Assembly (NCBI RefSeq): GCF_001981305.1
Contig: NZ_MSCW01000006.1
Span: 124,001-188,000 of the forward strand
Length of the DNA stretch: 64,000 nucleotides
Reading direction: 5' to 3'
From: Marinobacter lutaoensis
GTDB lineage: Bacteria; Pseudomonadota; Gammaproteobacteria; Pseudomonadales; Oleiphilaceae
The notes beneath the pieces were generated by a model. The model saw only the letters and a program-made list of their open reading frames with translations, ran no database searches and had not been told where the DNA came from. The translations under genes were made by a program, and so were the position numbers. Below are positions 38,120-48,401 of the stretch, piece by piece; the stretch's first letter is position 1; the number at the start of each line of letters is the position of its first letter.

Positions 38120-39385
38120 ATGAGTCGTCTGAACCAGGACCTGGGCTTGTGGCAGGGAGTTGGCCTGTTGAGCACCTCGCTGCTTGGCACCGGGATTTTC
38201 ATCGTTCCGGCCACCGCCGCCGGCATCGCCGGTCCGTCGTCGCTGTGGGCCTGGCCGCTGCTGACGCTGCTGGTGCTGCCGGTCGCCCTTACCTTTGCCC
38301 AGCTCGGCCGCCGGTTCCCCCATGCCGGGGGGGCACCCAGCCTGGTCGGGCGTGCGTTCGGCGCCCCCATGGAACAGGCCGTGGCGTTCCTGTTCCTGTC
38401 GGTCATTGGCGTTGGGTTGCCGGCGGCCCTGAGGATGACCAGCGGCTTCTGGCATGCCCTCTATCCGCTTTCGGACGTCCAGGAGCTGGCGATCCAGCTG
38501 GGTACCCTGGGGTTGATGCTGTGGCTCGGGCAGCGTCCGGCGAGGGCGTCCGGGCGGGTGCAGATGGTGATTGCCCTGATGATTCTGCTGACGGTGGCGG
38601 CCATCTGGTGGCGCGGTGGCCTGGTGTCCGGGCCCCGCGGGGTACCGGCCCCTGAGGTCGTGGACTGGGGGCTGATTCCGCCCGCCCTGGCGGTAATGTT
38701 CTGGTGTTTTGTCGGTCTTGAGGCGTTCACACACCTGGGCGAGGAGTTTCGCCGGCCGGAGCGGGACTTCCCGTTGGCGCTGCTGCTTGGGGTGCTGCTG
38801 GCGGGGCTGGTGTACTGGGCGTGCGCAGTGGCGGTGGTGCACTTTGGCGTGTTTGGCGACGAGCGGGCCAACGGCGCCTCCCTGCCGACGCTGGTGGCGA
38901 GCCTGTGGGGCGACGGATGGCTTTGGCTCGCGGCTCTGGTCGGCTACCTGGCGTGTTTCGCGTCCATCAACATCTACCTGCAGGGGTTTGCCCGGTTGAT
39001 CTGGAGCCTCGCGGATGAGGGCAAGCTGCCGTCGGCTTTGGCGGCGCGCAACGGCCAGGGGGTGCCCGCCACGGCACTGACGTGGGTGGTGGCGGCGTGT
39101 GCGCTGGCCACTCTGGTGGCCTGGTGGCAGGCCACGTCGATGGCGTCGCTGATACGCTATGCCAACGGTGTGTTTGTCCTGATCTATCTGCTCAGCATGC
39201 TGTCCGGCGTGGTCCTGCTCAGAGGCGGCTGGCGGGGAATGGCGCTGCTGGCCACGCTGTTGTGTGCGCTGGTGCTGTGCATGCTGGGTATGGATACGGT
39301 GTACGCTCTGTCGATCCTGGCCATCCTGATGGTCCTGGGCTGGCTGCGGCGCGCGCCGGCACCGGGAGATGTCCCGCCGGCGTGA
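38120..39385 (+). CDS. yjeH: APC-family amino-acid exporter (YjeH-like)
   Basis: A 421-residue inner-membrane protein with about 12 hydrophobic segments, matching the length of YjeH (418), which exports methionine and branched-chain amino acids. The opening LGLWQGVGLLSTSLLGTGIFIVPA is typical for the branch, and FWCFVGLEAFTHLGEEFRRPERDFP is the conserved APC loop near residue 195. The ATG at 38120 was chosen; a long upstream frame overlaps the Lrp gene and is rejected. The divergent Lrp-type regulator probably controls it. Confidence 0.87.
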   Translation: MSRLNQDLGLWQGVGLLSTSLLGTGIFIVPATAAGIAGPSSLWAWPLLTLLVLPVALTFAQLGRRFPHAGGAPSLVGRAFGAPMEQAVAFLFLSVIGVGLPAALRMTSGFWHALYPLSDVQELAIQLGTLGLMLWLGQRPARASGRVQMVIALMILLTVAAIWWRGGLVSGPRGVPAPEVVDWGLIPPALAVMFWCFVGLEAFTHLGEEFRRPERDFPLALLLGVLLAGLVYWACAVAVVHFGVFGDERANGASLPTLVASLWGDGWLWLAALVGYLACFASINIYLQGFARLIWSLADEGKLPSALAARNGQGVPATALTWVVAACALATLVAWWQATSMASLIRYANGVFVLIYLLSMLSGVVLLRGGWRGMALLATLLCALVLCMLGMDTVYALSILAILMVLGWLRRAPAPGDVPPA

Positions 39386-39469
39386 GCCGGTGGCGTCCGT
39401 CTGGGTCATCAAACGGTCACCTGGAATCCCTAGGCTTGGGCCTTCATTCCATATGGAGAGTCGTTGTCC

Positions 39470-41047
39470 ATGTCTGGAGATTCTTCCCTTCTGGTCGAAA
39501 AGCTGTGGCGTCTCAAGCGCCGGATCGACAAGGGCGCCTGCCCCGGTGTCGAATTCGTTCACCTCAACACCCTTCTACGGGAGCCGAACTACCGGGCCGA
39601 CGTGCTGCGGCGCGTCGAGAGCGCCGGGACGCCGGAGCTGAAGGCGCTGGCCCGGGAGATCCGGGAGGTCGACAGTGGCGAGCCGCTGATGGCCCGGGAG
39701 GTAACCTCCCGGCTGGCGTCGTCGGCGCCGCAGGCGCCTAAGCGCGGAAGCTGGCTCTGGCGCAACCGGGTCATACTGCTGCCGGTGATGGCGGTGTGTG
39801 CGCTGGCGGCCGGCTTCACGGCCTTCGAGAATCGGGCGGTACGGGTGGATGCCGATATCACTGCCGATACCACTTGGTCGTCCGGGTCGCGCTATATCCT
39901 GGAGAAAACCATCTACGTGGAAAATGCCAGCCTGACCATCGAGCCCGGCGTGGTGGTCGAGGGTGAGAGTGGCTCGGCGCTGGTGGTCACGGCCGATGCC
40001 AAGCTGTTTGTCCGGGGGCGGGCGGACAGCCCGGTGGTGTTCACCAGTGCCAAGCCAGAAGGCGCCCGAGCCCGTGGCGACTGGGGTGGGGTGGTATTGC
40101 TGGGCCGGGCGCCGGTCAATGAGCCCAATGCGTCGATCGAGGGGTTGCCCGAGGGGGAAACCCGGGGCGGTTTTGGCGGTTCGGATGTCAACGATTCCTG
40201 CGGCGTGATCGAATATGCGCGCATCGAGTTTGCCGGTTTCGAGGTGTACAAGGACAACGAACTCAACGGCCTGACGCTGGGGGGCTGCGGCAAGCACACC
40301 ATCGTTCGCAATGTGCAGGTGCATCGTGCCCTGGACGACGGCATTGAGATTTTCGGTGGCAATGTGGACCTGAAGAACATCGTGGTTTCCGGCGCCGGCG
40401 ACGACAGCATTGACTGGGACTGGGGCTGGAACGGCAACGTCCAGTTCGCGGTGGTGCAACAGCATCCGGATGCGGGCGACAACGCGTTCGAGGGGGACAA
40501 CAACGGCCGGGACCACGAGGCCCAGCCCCGCTCCGAGCCCACCTTCTACAACGTGACGCTGGTGGGGGCCGGCAACAGTCCCAAGAAGCACCGGGGCATC
40601 GTGGTGCGCGAGGGCTCGGGCGCCCATTTTCACAACATGATCATCGACAGCTATGCGATCGAGGCGCTGGATGTCCGGGATGAAGCCCTGTCGATGGTGA
40701 ATCGCGGTTATCTCACCTTCAGCAACAATCTGCTGGCCAACCTGGGGCACCTGGGCCGGGTGGCCCGGGAGCAGGGCGAGGACGATGATGATTTTGGCTT
40801 CGACGAGCAGGCATGGATGGAGCGGGCGGCCAACAACAACGTATTTCGGGTCGATACGGCACTGTTTCCGGGGGCCCGGGATGTGGTCCGGCCCACCTTC
40901 ATGCCCCGTTTGCAGTTGAAACAGATGCACGCGAAGCGCCCCCCCCAGAGCGAGTTCTTTGATGAGTCCGCTCACTTTGTTGGCGCTATAAATCCCGTCA
41001 GTTCAGTTACTTGGATGGATGGCTGGACGGCATTTCCCGAGTCCTAG
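39470..41047 (+). CDS. Membrane-anchored right-handed beta-helix protein
   Basis: A 525-residue protein with a cytoplasmic part of about 100 residues, a single membrane anchor at about 101-119 (ILLPVMAVCALAAGFTAF) and a periplasmic domain of 400 residues. The periplasmic part has repeats typical of parallel beta-helices: YVENASLTIEPGVVVEG, IVRNVQVHRALDDGIEIFGG and VVSGAGDDSIDWDWGWNG. Similar domains occur in multicopper- or Ca-binding surface proteins, but no catalytic site is evident. The start is the ATG at 39470 or the TTG at 39464 with GGAG upstream. Function is unknown. Confidence 0.75.
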   Translation: MSGDSSLLVEKLWRLKRRIDKGACPGVEFVHLNTLLREPNYRADVLRRVESAGTPELKALAREIREVDSGEPLMAREVTSRLASSAPQAPKRGSWLWRNRVILLPVMAVCALAAGFTAFENRAVRVDADITADTTWSSGSRYILEKTIYVENASLTIEPGVVVEGESGSALVVTADAKLFVRGRADSPVVFTSAKPEGARARGDWGGVVLLGRAPVNEPNASIEGLPEGETRGGFGGSDVNDSCGVIEYARIEFAGFEVYKDNELNGLTLGGCGKHTIVRNVQVHRALDDGIEIFGGNVDLKNIVVSGAGDDSIDWDWGWNGNVQFAVVQQHPDAGDNAFEGDNNGRDHEAQPRSEPTFYNVTLVGAGNSPKKHRGIVVREGSGAHFHNMIIDSYAIEALDVRDEALSMVNRGYLTFSNNLLANLGHLGRVAREQGEDDDDFGFDEQAWMERAANNNVFRVDTALFPGARDVVRPTFMPRLQLKQMHAKRPPQSEFFDESAHFVGAINPVSSVTWMDGWTAFPES

Positions 41048-41064
41048 CCATCCGATTCAGTGGG

Positions 41065-41101
41065 CACCAGGGGCGGTGCCGCTTTTCTGTCGCCCCTGGT
41101 G
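41065..41101 (+). terminator. Long hairpin after the beta-helix gene
   Basis: CACCAGGGGCG (41065-41075) pairs perfectly with CGCCCCTGGTG (41091-41101), loop of 15 bases. The tail TCATATCTTTTG is only moderately T-rich, so termination may be partial. Confidence 0.6.
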
Positions 41102-41222
41102 TCATATCTTTTGTCTAATGGGGGTGGATCGGGCTCCGTTTCTCTGTCAATCTTGTGGCTGGAGGCCAATTCATTCGAGCACCCTCCGTGGGTTGGCGTA
41201 GGTCCCTCGCATAGGATGTACC

Positions 41223-43865
41223 ATGTCACCCCCGCCAATCCCCGACCATGAAGAATTGCGTCTTGCCGCCCTGCATGACCTCTGTATCCTCGATACCCCC
41301 CAGGACCCTGCCTTCGACGACCTGACTTGTCTTACCGCCCAGCTTCTGGATGCGCCCATTGCCCTGGTTTCCCTGGTGGACCGTGAGCGTCAGTGGTTCA
41401 AGTCGGCGTACGGGCTGCCGGTCCGGGAAACGCCCCGGGACGTGTCGTTCTGCGCGTACGCGGTATACGACCGGGCTCTGCTGGTGGTGGAGGACGCCAC
41501 CCGCGATGACCGCTTTGCGGACAATGCCCTGGTGACGGGCGAGCCCTTCATCCGTTTTTACGCCGGCGCGCCGCTGTTTTCAGACGACGGTTTTGCCCTG
41601 GGAACCCTCTGCGTCATCGACCGGACCCCGCGCGCCCTGGGGCAGCGGGAGCTGAGTGTATTGCAGGGGCTGGCGCGTCAGGCCGAGCTGCTGCTGCGCC
41701 TGCACCACCGCAGCCGCAAGTTGTCGTTTCAGGTTGACCAGACCTCCGCCGTCAGCGCGCGCTACCGGGCCATCACCGAGGGCGCGGCGGCGGGGATCGT
41801 CCGTATCAATGGCCACGGCTGCATCCTGGAGGTCAACCCGTTTGCCTGCCGGATGCTGGGCTACCGGCAGGACGAACTGCTGGGTCAGAACGTAAAAATG
41901 CTGATGCCGTCCCGCTGGGGTGACTCCCATGATCGCTACGTGCAGGCCTACCAGCGCACGGGTGAGGCCAAGGTGATCGGGAAGGGGCGAGAAGTGGAAG
42001 CCTTGCACCGGGACGGCCACAGCATTCCTGTGCATCTGGCGGTCAGCGAGGTGGAGCATGGTGCCGGCGCCGACGACCACGAGAGCCGCCAGTTCATCGG
42101 TATTCTGTCGGACCTGCGCGATGTCCATGCCGCCCGGGAACGGGAGCAGAAGGAACGGGCGCTGCTGGAGGTACTGCACCGGGGGTTGACGGACTACCAC
42201 GCGCTGCTTTCCGGCAACACCCTGTGGGCCTTCCTCAAGGAAGCGCTGTGCCGCCTTACCGGCAGCGACTATGCCCTGATCGGAGAGGTGGTGCGGCAGG
42301 ACGGTCAGCCCGCCCTCAAGGTTCACGCCATTACCGACCTGTCCTGGAGCGACGAATCCCGCTATCTGATGGAGCGGCTGGTACGGGGCGATATGATGCT
42401 GAGCAACCCGGAGGGCCTGCTGGGGCGGGTATTTGCCGGCGGCGAGACGGTGCTCAGCAACGACATGCCGGGGGAACACAGCGGCGGCGGACTGCCGTCC
42501 GGCCACCCCGAACTGAAACGGTTCCTGGGGGTGCCGATCACCGACCGTGGTGAGGTCATCGGCATGTACGCCATCGCCAATGCGCCCCGGGCCTACGATG
42601 AGGGGCTGGTGGACTGGCTCAAGCCCTTCACCTCGACCTGTGCGCTGCTGATCAACCTGTATCGCCAGCTGAGCAAGCAGCAGCGCTTCACCGAGGAGCT
42701 GCGGGAAGCGAAGGAACAGGCGGAGGCCGCAAACCAGGCCAAGACCGAGTTCCTGTCCTCCATGAGCCATGAACTGCGTACGCCGCTGAACGCCATCCTC
42801 GGTTTTGCCCAGCTGCTGCGCAACAGCCGGCAGCCCTTGCCGACGCGCCAGCACAACCAGGTGGAACAGATCATTCGCAGCGGCCGGCACCTGCTCAGCC
42901 TGATCAACGAGGTACTGGATCTCGCCCGCATCGAGTCGGGCAATCTGCAGTTGTCCATGGAAGCCATCCGGGCCCAGGATGTGGTCCAGGACGCCATTGA
43001 GATCGTATTGCCCCTGGCGCAGCAACAGGGCATCACGGTGAACCTGCCGATCCGTGCCCAAGGCGAGGTGCACCTGGTGGGTGACTACACCCGGGTCAAG
43101 CAGGTGCTGATCAACCTGCTCAGCAACGCCATCAAGTATAACCGCCCGGGCGGCTCGGTGAGCCTGGAGGGCCAAGTGGTGGCGGATGCCTTCCGGATCT
43201 GCGTGCGGGACACCGGCATCGGTATTCCCGCCCATCGGCTGGACGAGCTGTTCCAGCCATTCAACCGGCTGGGGGCGGAATCCGGCAGTGTCGAGGGAAC
43301 CGGAGTGGGCCTGGCCCTGACCCTCAAGCTGGTGACCCTGATGCAAGGGCGCCTGGGCGTCGACAGCCGGGAAGGCGAGGGCAGTGCGTTCTGGTTCGAG
43401 CTGCCGCTGAGCCATCAGGCGGTGTCGGACGAGGCCGGGGCGGAAGCCGAGGCCGAGCGGCCCGAGACCGTGTCGCTCGCCACCCGGCATCGGGTGCTGT
43501 ACATCGAGGACAACCCGGCCAACCAGCGCCTGATGCAGGAGCTGTTCGAGGAGATCGACCATGCCCAGCTGACCTGTGCCAACTCCGCCGCGCTGGGCAT
43601 CGAGCTGGCCTGTTCCGAGGTCCCGGATCTGATTCTCATGGACATCGACCTGCCGGATATGAACGGTTTCCAGGCCCAGGAGCTGCTGGCCCGCAATCCG
43701 CTGACGGCAGGGGTGCCGGTGCTGGCGATTTCGGCCGCGGCGTCGTCCGGCAACATTCGCCGTGCCCGGGAAGCCGGGTTCGTGGACTATCTGACCAAGC
43801 CGTTCGACCTGCTGGCGTTCGTCGGCCAGGTCAATCGCATTCTGGAAGAAGGAGCCCACCGATGA
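41223..43865 (+). CDS. Hybrid sensor histidine kinase (GAF-PAS-GAF-HK-REC)
   Basis: An 880-residue cytoplasmic kinase. The order is GAF (about 20-160), PAS (about 175-300, with [18 protein letters not shown]), a second GAF (about 320-480), HisKA with His516 in [17 protein letters not shown], HATPase_c with [15 protein letters not shown], and a C-terminal receiver with Asp807 in [13 protein letters not shown]. No membrane segment is present. The start of the REC-GGDEF-EAL gene overlaps its stop (ATGA), so the kinase most likely controls that protein by phosphorelay. Confidence 0.9.
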   Translation: MSPPPIPDHEELRLAALHDLCILDTPQDPAFDDLTCLTAQLLDAPIALVSLVDRERQWFKSAYGLPVRETPRDVSFCAYAVYDRALLVVEDATRDDRFADNALVTGEPFIRFYAGAPLFSDDGFALGTLCVIDRTPRALGQRELSVLQGLARQAELLLRLHHRSRKLSFQVDQTSAVSARYRAITEGAAAGIVRINGHGCILEVNPFACRMLGYRQDELLGQNVKMLMPSRWGDSHDRYVQAYQRTGEAKVIGKGREVEALHRDGHSIPVHLAVSEVEHGAGADDHESRQFIGILSDLRDVHAAREREQKERALLEVLHRGLTDYHALLSGNTLWAFLKEALCRLTGSDYALIGEVVRQDGQPALKVHAITDLSWSDESRYLMERLVRGDMMLSNPEGLLGRVFAGGETVLSNDMPGEHSGGGLPSGHPELKRFLGVPITDRGEVIGMYAIANAPRAYDEGLVDWLKPFTSTCALLINLYRQLSKQQRFTEELREAKEQAEAANQAKTEFLSSMSHELRTPLNAILGFAQLLRNSRQPLPTRQHNQVEQIIRSGRHLLSLINEVLDLARIESGNLQLSMEAIRAQDVVQDAIEIVLPLAQQQGITVNLPIRAQGEVHLVGDYTRVKQVLINLLSNAIKYNRPGGSVSLEGQVVADAFRICVRDTGIGIPAHRLDELFQPFNRLGAESGSVEGTGVGLALTLKLVTLMQGRLGVDSREGEGSAFWFELPLSHQAVSDEAGAEAEAERPETVSLATRHRVLYIEDNPANQRLMQELFEEIDHAQLTCANSAALGIELACSEVPDLILMDIDLPDMNGFQAQELLARNPLTAGVPVLAISAAASSGNIRRAREAGFVDYLTKPFDLLAFVGQVNRILEEGAHR

Positions 43866-45712
43866 GGCGTTCGTCCCCCTGCTTTGTCGAAGCGGATATT
43901 CTGGTGGTGGACGACAACGTCGCCAATGTCGAGCTGCTGATCGCCCTGCTGGAAGACGAGGGCTATGCCCGCGTCGATGGCCTGACCGATCCCCGGGACG
44001 TCGGCCACCGGGTGCGCCGCCGGCCCCCGGACCTGATTCTGCTGGACGTGCGCATGCCGCACATGAACGGATTCGAAGTGATGGAGCAGCTGCGGCAGCA
44101 CCATGGCGACTCGCTGCCCGCAGTGATCGTGCTGACGGCGCAGATCGACAACGATACCCGCTACCGGGCACTGACGCTGGGCGCGCGCGACTTCCTGACC
44201 AAGCCGTTCGACCATCTGGAGGTGCTGCAGCGGATCAACAACACCCTGCATCTGCAGCGGCTGATGCAGGAACGGGCGGAGCGGGCCCGGTTGCTGGAGA
44301 CGCTGGTGGCGGAACGTACCCGGGAGCTGGCGTTGCGGGCGCGCCAGGACCCCCTGACCGGGCTGCCAAACCGGCATGCGGTCCTGGACGAAATCCGCGA
44401 CCGCATCGATCAGGGGCGCAGCGCCGCGGTCCTGTTCGTCGCCCTGGACGGTATCGAGGAGGTGGCCAGGGTGCACGGGTTTGCCACCGCCGATCAGCTG
44501 GTCGGTGTGGTGGCCCGCCGGCTGCGGGACCGGGTCCGGGCCTCTGGACAGCTGCTCGGTGTCTGGAACAGCACGGATTGGGTGATGCTCTCCGATTGCG
44601 TCGCCGAGGAACAGGCGGTGGCGCCGATCGCCGAGTGTCTGCTGTCGTGTTTCGAGGCGCCATTTGAAGTGGACCAGATGCAGTTGCGCCTGACCGCCCG
44701 GGTCGGTGCCAGCGCCACCCTGCCCGGACGGACGGCGGAACAGCTGGTGCGTTTTGCCGCCCTGGCTCTGCCGTCCGGAGCGGGGGCTTGGCAGGGGTAT
44801 GACGAATCGCTGGAGCACGCCCTGCAGCGTCGCACGGGGCTCCGGGAAGCCTTGTCCGGCGCCGCCGATCGGGGAGAGTTACATCTGGCGTACCAGCCCA
44901 AGGTGGCCCTGGCCACCGGGGACATTGTTGGCGCCGAGGCGCTGCTGCGCTGGGAAAGCCCGGCGTACGGCCGGGTTTCCCCGGGGGAGTTCGTGCCCAT
45001 CGCCGAGGCCAGTGGCGAGATCCTGAGCATCGGCCGCTGGGTGGTCCTTGAAGCGCTCTCGGCCCTGGCTCGCTGGCGCCGGGAGCAAGCGGTTCCCGAC
45101 GATTTCACCCTGGCGGTCAACGTCGCGCCGGTGCAGCTGATGCAGCCGGATTTCGCCCGCTGGTTGATCGATGTCGTCGGCGCCAGCGGAATTTCCCCCG
45201 AACATCTGGAGCTGGAGGTGACCGAAACCGGCCTGATGCAGGACATGGCCCTGGCGATGACCCAGCTGGACACCCTGACCGGTGCCGGTTTCCACATCGC
45301 CATCGACGATTTCGGCACGGGCCACTCGTCGCTGGCCTATCTCAAGCAGTTGCCGGTATCCGTGCTGAAGGTGGATCGTGCGTTCATCCGGGAGCTGCAC
45401 TGCAACCACCAGGACCAGAAACTCACCGGCACGGTCATCGACATGGCCCGTCACTTCGGGTTCGCGACCGTGGCCGAGGGCGTCGAGCAGGCCGAGCAAC
45501 TGGCCTGTCTGGCCCGGATGGGCTGTGATCTGGTGCAGGGGTTCCTGTTCGCGCCGCCGCTCCGGGAGGGTGCGCTACTGACCTTGGTTCCAGCCGGCTT
45601 TGCGGACTCGGAGGCTTTTCTGAGCGGGGTAGGGGACGTCAGGACCGGCACCGCTATGGGCGCGGCCGGAAAGAAACCTGCCGGTCCGAGGACCGGCAGG
45701 GCGGGTGCCTGA
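43862..45712 (+). CDS. REC-GGDEF(degenerate)-EAL cyclic-di-GMP phosphodiesterase
   Basis: A 616-residue response regulator. The receiver has Asp62 in [13 protein letters not shown]. The GGDEF-like domain (about 160-300) begins normally with [18 protein letters not shown], but the active-site loop reads NSTDW at 236-240 where GGDEF is expected, so it cannot make cyclic-di-GMP. The EAL domain keeps Glu359 (EALLRW), Asn420, Glu455 (LEVTET), the Asp pair of DDFGTG at 482-487, Asp505 and Glu539 (VAEGVE). It should therefore hydrolyse cyclic-di-GMP under control of the upstream kinase, affecting motility and biofilm. Confidence 0.9.
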   Translation: MRRSSPCFVEADILVVDDNVANVELLIALLEDEGYARVDGLTDPRDVGHRVRRRPPDLILLDVRMPHMNGFEVMEQLRQHHGDSLPAVIVLTAQIDNDTRYRALTLGARDFLTKPFDHLEVLQRINNTLHLQRLMQERAERARLLETLVAERTRELALRARQDPLTGLPNRHAVLDEIRDRIDQGRSAAVLFVALDGIEEVARVHGFATADQLVGVVARRLRDRVRASGQLLGVWNSTDWVMLSDCVAEEQAVAPIAECLLSCFEAPFEVDQMQLRLTARVGASATLPGRTAEQLVRFAALALPSGAGAWQGYDESLEHALQRRTGLREALSGAADRGELHLAYQPKVALATGDIVGAEALLRWESPAYGRVSPGEFVPIAEASGEILSIGRWVVLEALSALARWRREQAVPDDFTLAVNVAPVQLMQPDFARWLIDVVGASGISPEHLELEVTETGLMQDMALAMTQLDTLTGAGFHIAIDDFGTGHSSLAYLKQLPVSVLKVDRAFIRELHCNHQDQKLTGTVIDMARHFGFATVAEGVEQAEQLACLARMGCDLVQGFLFAPPLREGALLTLVPAGFADSEAFLSGVGDVRTGTAMGAAGKKPAGPRTGRAGA

Positions 45713-45713
45713 C

Positions 45714-46367
45714 TCAGAGGCTCTTGGTGCAGAAGTAGAAGTCCTTGCACTCGTAGTCGCCGGAGGCGGCGCGCTCGTTGGCCGCCGCAGCGGTTTTGGC
45801 GGGCGGCACGATGACCTTGTCACCGGCTTTCCACCCCTCGGGCGTAGCCACGCCGTGCTCATCGCTGGTCTGCAGCGCTTCCAGCAACCGCAGGAACTCC
45901 GGAATGGAGCGGCCGTTGCTCATCGGGTAGTAAACCATGGCCCGCAGAATGCCATTCGGATCAATGATGAACGTGGCGCGAACGGCGGAGGTGTCACCTG
46001 CGCCCGGGTGGATCATGCCGTAGGCCTTGGCCACCTCCATTTTCAGATCCTCGATGATCGGGAACGGAATCTCGACGCCCCAGTTTTCCTTGATGTTACG
46101 CATCCAGGCGATGTGCGAATGGATGCTGTCAATGGACAGACCCAACAGCTCGCAGTTCCGTTTGGCGAATTCCGGTGCCGCCTTGGCGAAGGCCATGAAC
46201 TCGGTGGTGCAGACCGGCGTGAAGTCGGCCGGATGGGAAAACAGCACCAGCCATTTGCCCTTGTAGTCACTCAGGGATTTTTCCCCCGCGGTCGTCAGGG
46301 CCTTGAAGTCGGGGGCCGGTTCGTTGATACGGGGAAGGCCGGCGATGGGTGCGGTTTGGGTTTCCAT
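45714..46367 (-). CDS. Peroxiredoxin, AhpC/Prx6-type
   Basis: A 217-residue peroxidase. The peroxidatic Cys53 is in PADFTPVCTTEF (PxxxTxxC pattern). A second pair, Cys207 and Cys213 in ECKDFYFC at the C-terminus, could resolve the disulfide, so although the length and the region HPGAGDTSAVRATFIIDPNG point to the Prx6 group it may act as a 2-Cys enzyme. It reduces peroxides in the cytoplasm. The start is the ATG at 46367 behind AGAGGAC; an upstream extension is rejected. A small AT-rich palindrome lies upstream. Confidence 0.92.
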   Translation of the reverse strand: METQTAPIAGLPRINEPAPDFKALTTAGEKSLSDYKGKWLVLFSHPADFTPVCTTEFMAFAKAAPEFAKRNCELLGLSIDSIHSHIAWMRNIKENWGVEIPFPIIEDLKMEVAKAYGMIHPGAGDTSAVRATFIIDPNGILRAMVYYPMSNGRSIPEFLRLLEALQTSDEHGVATPEGWKAGDKVIVPPAKTAAAANERAASGDYECKDFYFCTKSL

Positions 46368-46446
46368 GTGGATGTCCTCTTTGCGTGGGTTGTCGGTTGA
46401 CGTTTCCACAGTAGGCCAGGTCTTAAATAACCTCAAGAGATAAACT

Positions 46447-46463
46447 TATATCAATATGATATA
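46447..46463. promoter_or_regulatory. AT-rich palindrome upstream of the peroxiredoxin gene
   Basis: TATATCA-ATA-TGATATA, a perfect 7-3-7 palindrome 80 bases before the peroxiredoxin start, between two leftward genes. A dimeric regulator site is plausible; the regulator is unknown. Confidence 0.4.
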
Positions 46464-46490
46464 TGATGGCTATGGCATGATTTTCGGGCA

Positions 46491-46515
46491 TAAAAAAACG
46501 GGCCCGAAGGCCCGT
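46491..46515 (-). terminator. Terminator of the beta-lactamase-fold hydrolase gene
   Basis: On the minus strand ACGGGCC (46515-46509) pairs with GGCCCGT (46504-46498), loop TTCG, then seven Ts (46498-46492). It lies 25 bases after the stop of the hydrolase gene. Confidence 0.92.
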
Positions 46516-46539
46516 AAGGGGTTGTGATACCAGGTGTTT

Positions 46540-47448
46540 TTAATCCCAGGCCGCGCCTTCCAGGGCGTCCAGAGGAATTTTCAGATAGCGTCGGCCATTG
46601 TTTTCCGGCTCGGGCAGGCGACCGCCTCGAACGTTAACCTGCAGCGCGTGAAGGATCAGCTTCGGCATGGGGAGCTCGCGGTCACGCCGGTTACGCAGTC
46701 GCACGTATGCGTCCTCCTGAATGCCGGCCAGGTGCTTGTTGGCCTGCTTTTGTTCCCGTACCGTGCTTTCCCATTCCGGCTCCCTGCCGCCGGGCATGTA
46801 ATCATGGCCGGTGAACAGCCGCGTGTCGTCCGGCAGCGACAGGATCTCCTGGATCGAGCGCCACAGCTGGTGCGCGTCGCCGCCGGGGAAGTCGGCCCTG
46901 GCGGTACCGAAGTCCGGCTGGAACAGGGTGTCGTGGACGAAGGCCGCGTCGCCGACTACGTAGGTGACGGAAGCCAGGGTATGCCCTGGAGAGTACAACA
47001 CCCGCACCGGTAGGTTACCGATGGCGAACGCGTCACCGGCCCGGAACAGGTGGTCCCACTGGTGTCCGTCCGCCGGAAACTCCGGCCAGTTGTAGATGCC
47101 CTTCCAAAGTTCCTGTACCTGAGTCACGTAGGCACCGATGGCGGTCGGTGCGCCGGTCTTGTCCTTGAGGTACTGGGCCGCCGAGAAATGGTCGGCGTGC
47201 GGGTGGGTGTCCAGAATCCACTGGACCTCCAGGCCCTGATCCCGGATATACGCCAGCAGCTCGTCGGCATGACGGGTCGCCGTGGCGCCGGACTTTTCGT
47301 CATAGTCCAGGACTGGGTCGATGATGGCGCACTTGCGGGTGGCCGGGTCGGTAACGATGTACTGCACGCTGAATGTGCGTGGATCAAAGAACCCGGCCAC
47401 GTCCGGAGAGTGGGGGCCTCTGGATTCGGAGAGCCTGAATGTTTTCAT
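46540..47448 (-). CDS. Metallo-beta-lactamase-fold hydrolase (ETHE1/Blh-like)
   Basis: A 302-residue enzyme with the metal motif THPHADH (His82, His84, Asp86, His87), then SPGHTLASVTY and HDTLFQPDFGTARADFPGG. The last block, and the mono-iron-type pattern, match the ETHE1 persulfide dioxygenase and Blh group, which oxidise glutathione persulfide in sulfide detoxification. That assignment needs support, as no rhodanese or sulfide:quinone reductase is adjacent. The start is the ATG at 47448 behind AGGAGG; the frame extends six codons further but that is not needed. It has its own terminator. Confidence 0.85.
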   Translation of the reverse strand: MKTFRLSESRGPHSPDVAGFFDPRTFSVQYIVTDPATRKCAIIDPVLDYDEKSGATATRHADELLAYIRDQGLEVQWILDTHPHADHFSAAQYLKDKTGAPTAIGAYVTQVQELWKGIYNWPEFPADGHQWDHLFRAGDAFAIGNLPVRVLYSPGHTLASVTYVVGDAAFVHDTLFQPDFGTARADFPGGDAHQLWRSIQEILSLPDDTRLFTGHDYMPGGREPEWESTVREQKQANKHLAGIQEDAYVRLRNRRDRELPMPKLILHALQVNVRGGRLPEPENNGRRYLKIPLDALEGAAWD

Positions 47449-47583
47449 GAGACGTACCTCCTGCAACGACGGCTTGCTGCCTTTTGGTAATAACTATATG
47501 GCTGCAAGTTATGATAGTTCCAATTGATGAAAAAAATTGGGGTGATAGTCGTTGCCGGGGTGATCCCTTGCCTGTGCTGGCGC

Positions 47584-48372
47584 CTACTCCCGTTCCGGGT
47601 GCCGCAGCAGCCGCTCGGCCAAGCGTTCCGGGCATTCCACCGAAGGCACGTGGCCGACGTGCTCCAGAACCTCCGGGCTCGGAGCTCCGGTGATTCGGGC
47701 CAGGGAGGCCAGGGACTCCGGCGGTGTCGCAAGGTCGTCGGCGCCGGCCACCAGGCGAATGGGGACATCCGGTCTGCCCAGGGTGTCGCGGAAGTCCGTG
47801 CCGGCCAGCATCTCACACAGCTGCGCGTAACTGTGGGCGTCGCCGCGCGCCATCGCTACCGTCCAGCCGGCCAGCAGGGCCGGTTGCTGCTCCCGGGCGG
47901 CGGCGCCAAACCACCGTGGCACGATTTCGTGCGCCATGGCGGCCAGCCCCCGGGCTCGGACATTGCCGGCCCGGAGCTGCCAGGCTTCGGGGGTGCCGAT
48001 GACGGCGCCGGTGTTGGTCAGGGTGACCGAGTCCAGCCGCTCGGGGGCCTGGCAAAGCAGTTGTTGGCCGATGATGCCGCCGATCGAAGTGCCGACGAAA
48101 TGGAAGCGTTCGGCGCCCGCCACGGCCGCCAGTGTCAGGGCTTCGGCGGCCAGGTCGGCTGCGGTGACGGCCTGCTCCGGCCAGGCGCTGCTGCTGCCGT
48201 GGCCCGGCAGGTCCCAGGTGAGAGTCCGGAAGTGGCCCAGCAGGGCAGGGAGCATCTCGTCCCAGACGGTCTGGTTCATACCCAGCGGATGGGCGAGCAG
48301 CATCAGTGGCTTCGCCGGGTCCCCCAGCAGGCGATAACAGAGGGTTCGGCCCTGGTGTTCGAGAAACGACAT
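47584..48372 (-). CDS. pcaD: 3-oxoadipate enol-lactonase
   Basis: A 262-residue alpha/beta hydrolase that opens 3-oxoadipate enol-lactone to 3-oxoadipate. The nucleophile Ser96 is in VGTSIGG, the acid is Asp212 or Asp213 in AGADDLATPP, and the base is His241 in HVGHVPSVECPERL; the oxyanion segment is AHPLGMNQ near 27-34. The catechol branch genes lie next to it: catR (same strand) and catBCA. Palindromic GTTCG-type sites upstream suggest control by an IclR-type PcaU/PcaR regulator. pcaIJ and pcaF, needed for the last steps, are not in the window. Confidence 0.88.
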   Translation of the reverse strand: MSFLEHQGRTLCYRLLGDPAKPLMLLAHPLGMNQTVWDEMLPALLGHFRTLTWDLPGHGSSSAWPEQAVTAADLAAEALTLAAVAGAERFHFVGTSIGGIIGQQLLCQAPERLDSVTLTNTGAVIGTPEAWQLRAGNVRARGLAAMAHEIVPRWFGAAAREQQPALLAGWTVAMARGDAHSYAQLCEMLAGTDFRDTLGRPDVPIRLVAGADDLATPPESLASLARITGAPSPEVLEHVGHVPSVECPERLAERLLRHPERE

Positions 48373-48401
48373 GGGAACTCCCGGATGTTTTGATGTTGTT
48401 G

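Noticed and set aside
37900..38406. Long N-terminal extension of the Lrp-type protein.
   Set aside because: The extension overlaps the exporter gene, has no family similarity, and a TTG with AAGGAG begins exactly at the helix-turn-helix.
41048..41222. Possible small gene between the beta-helix gene and the hybrid kinase.
   Set aside because: Short frames there span the hairpin at 41065-41101 and lack ribosome sites and family features.
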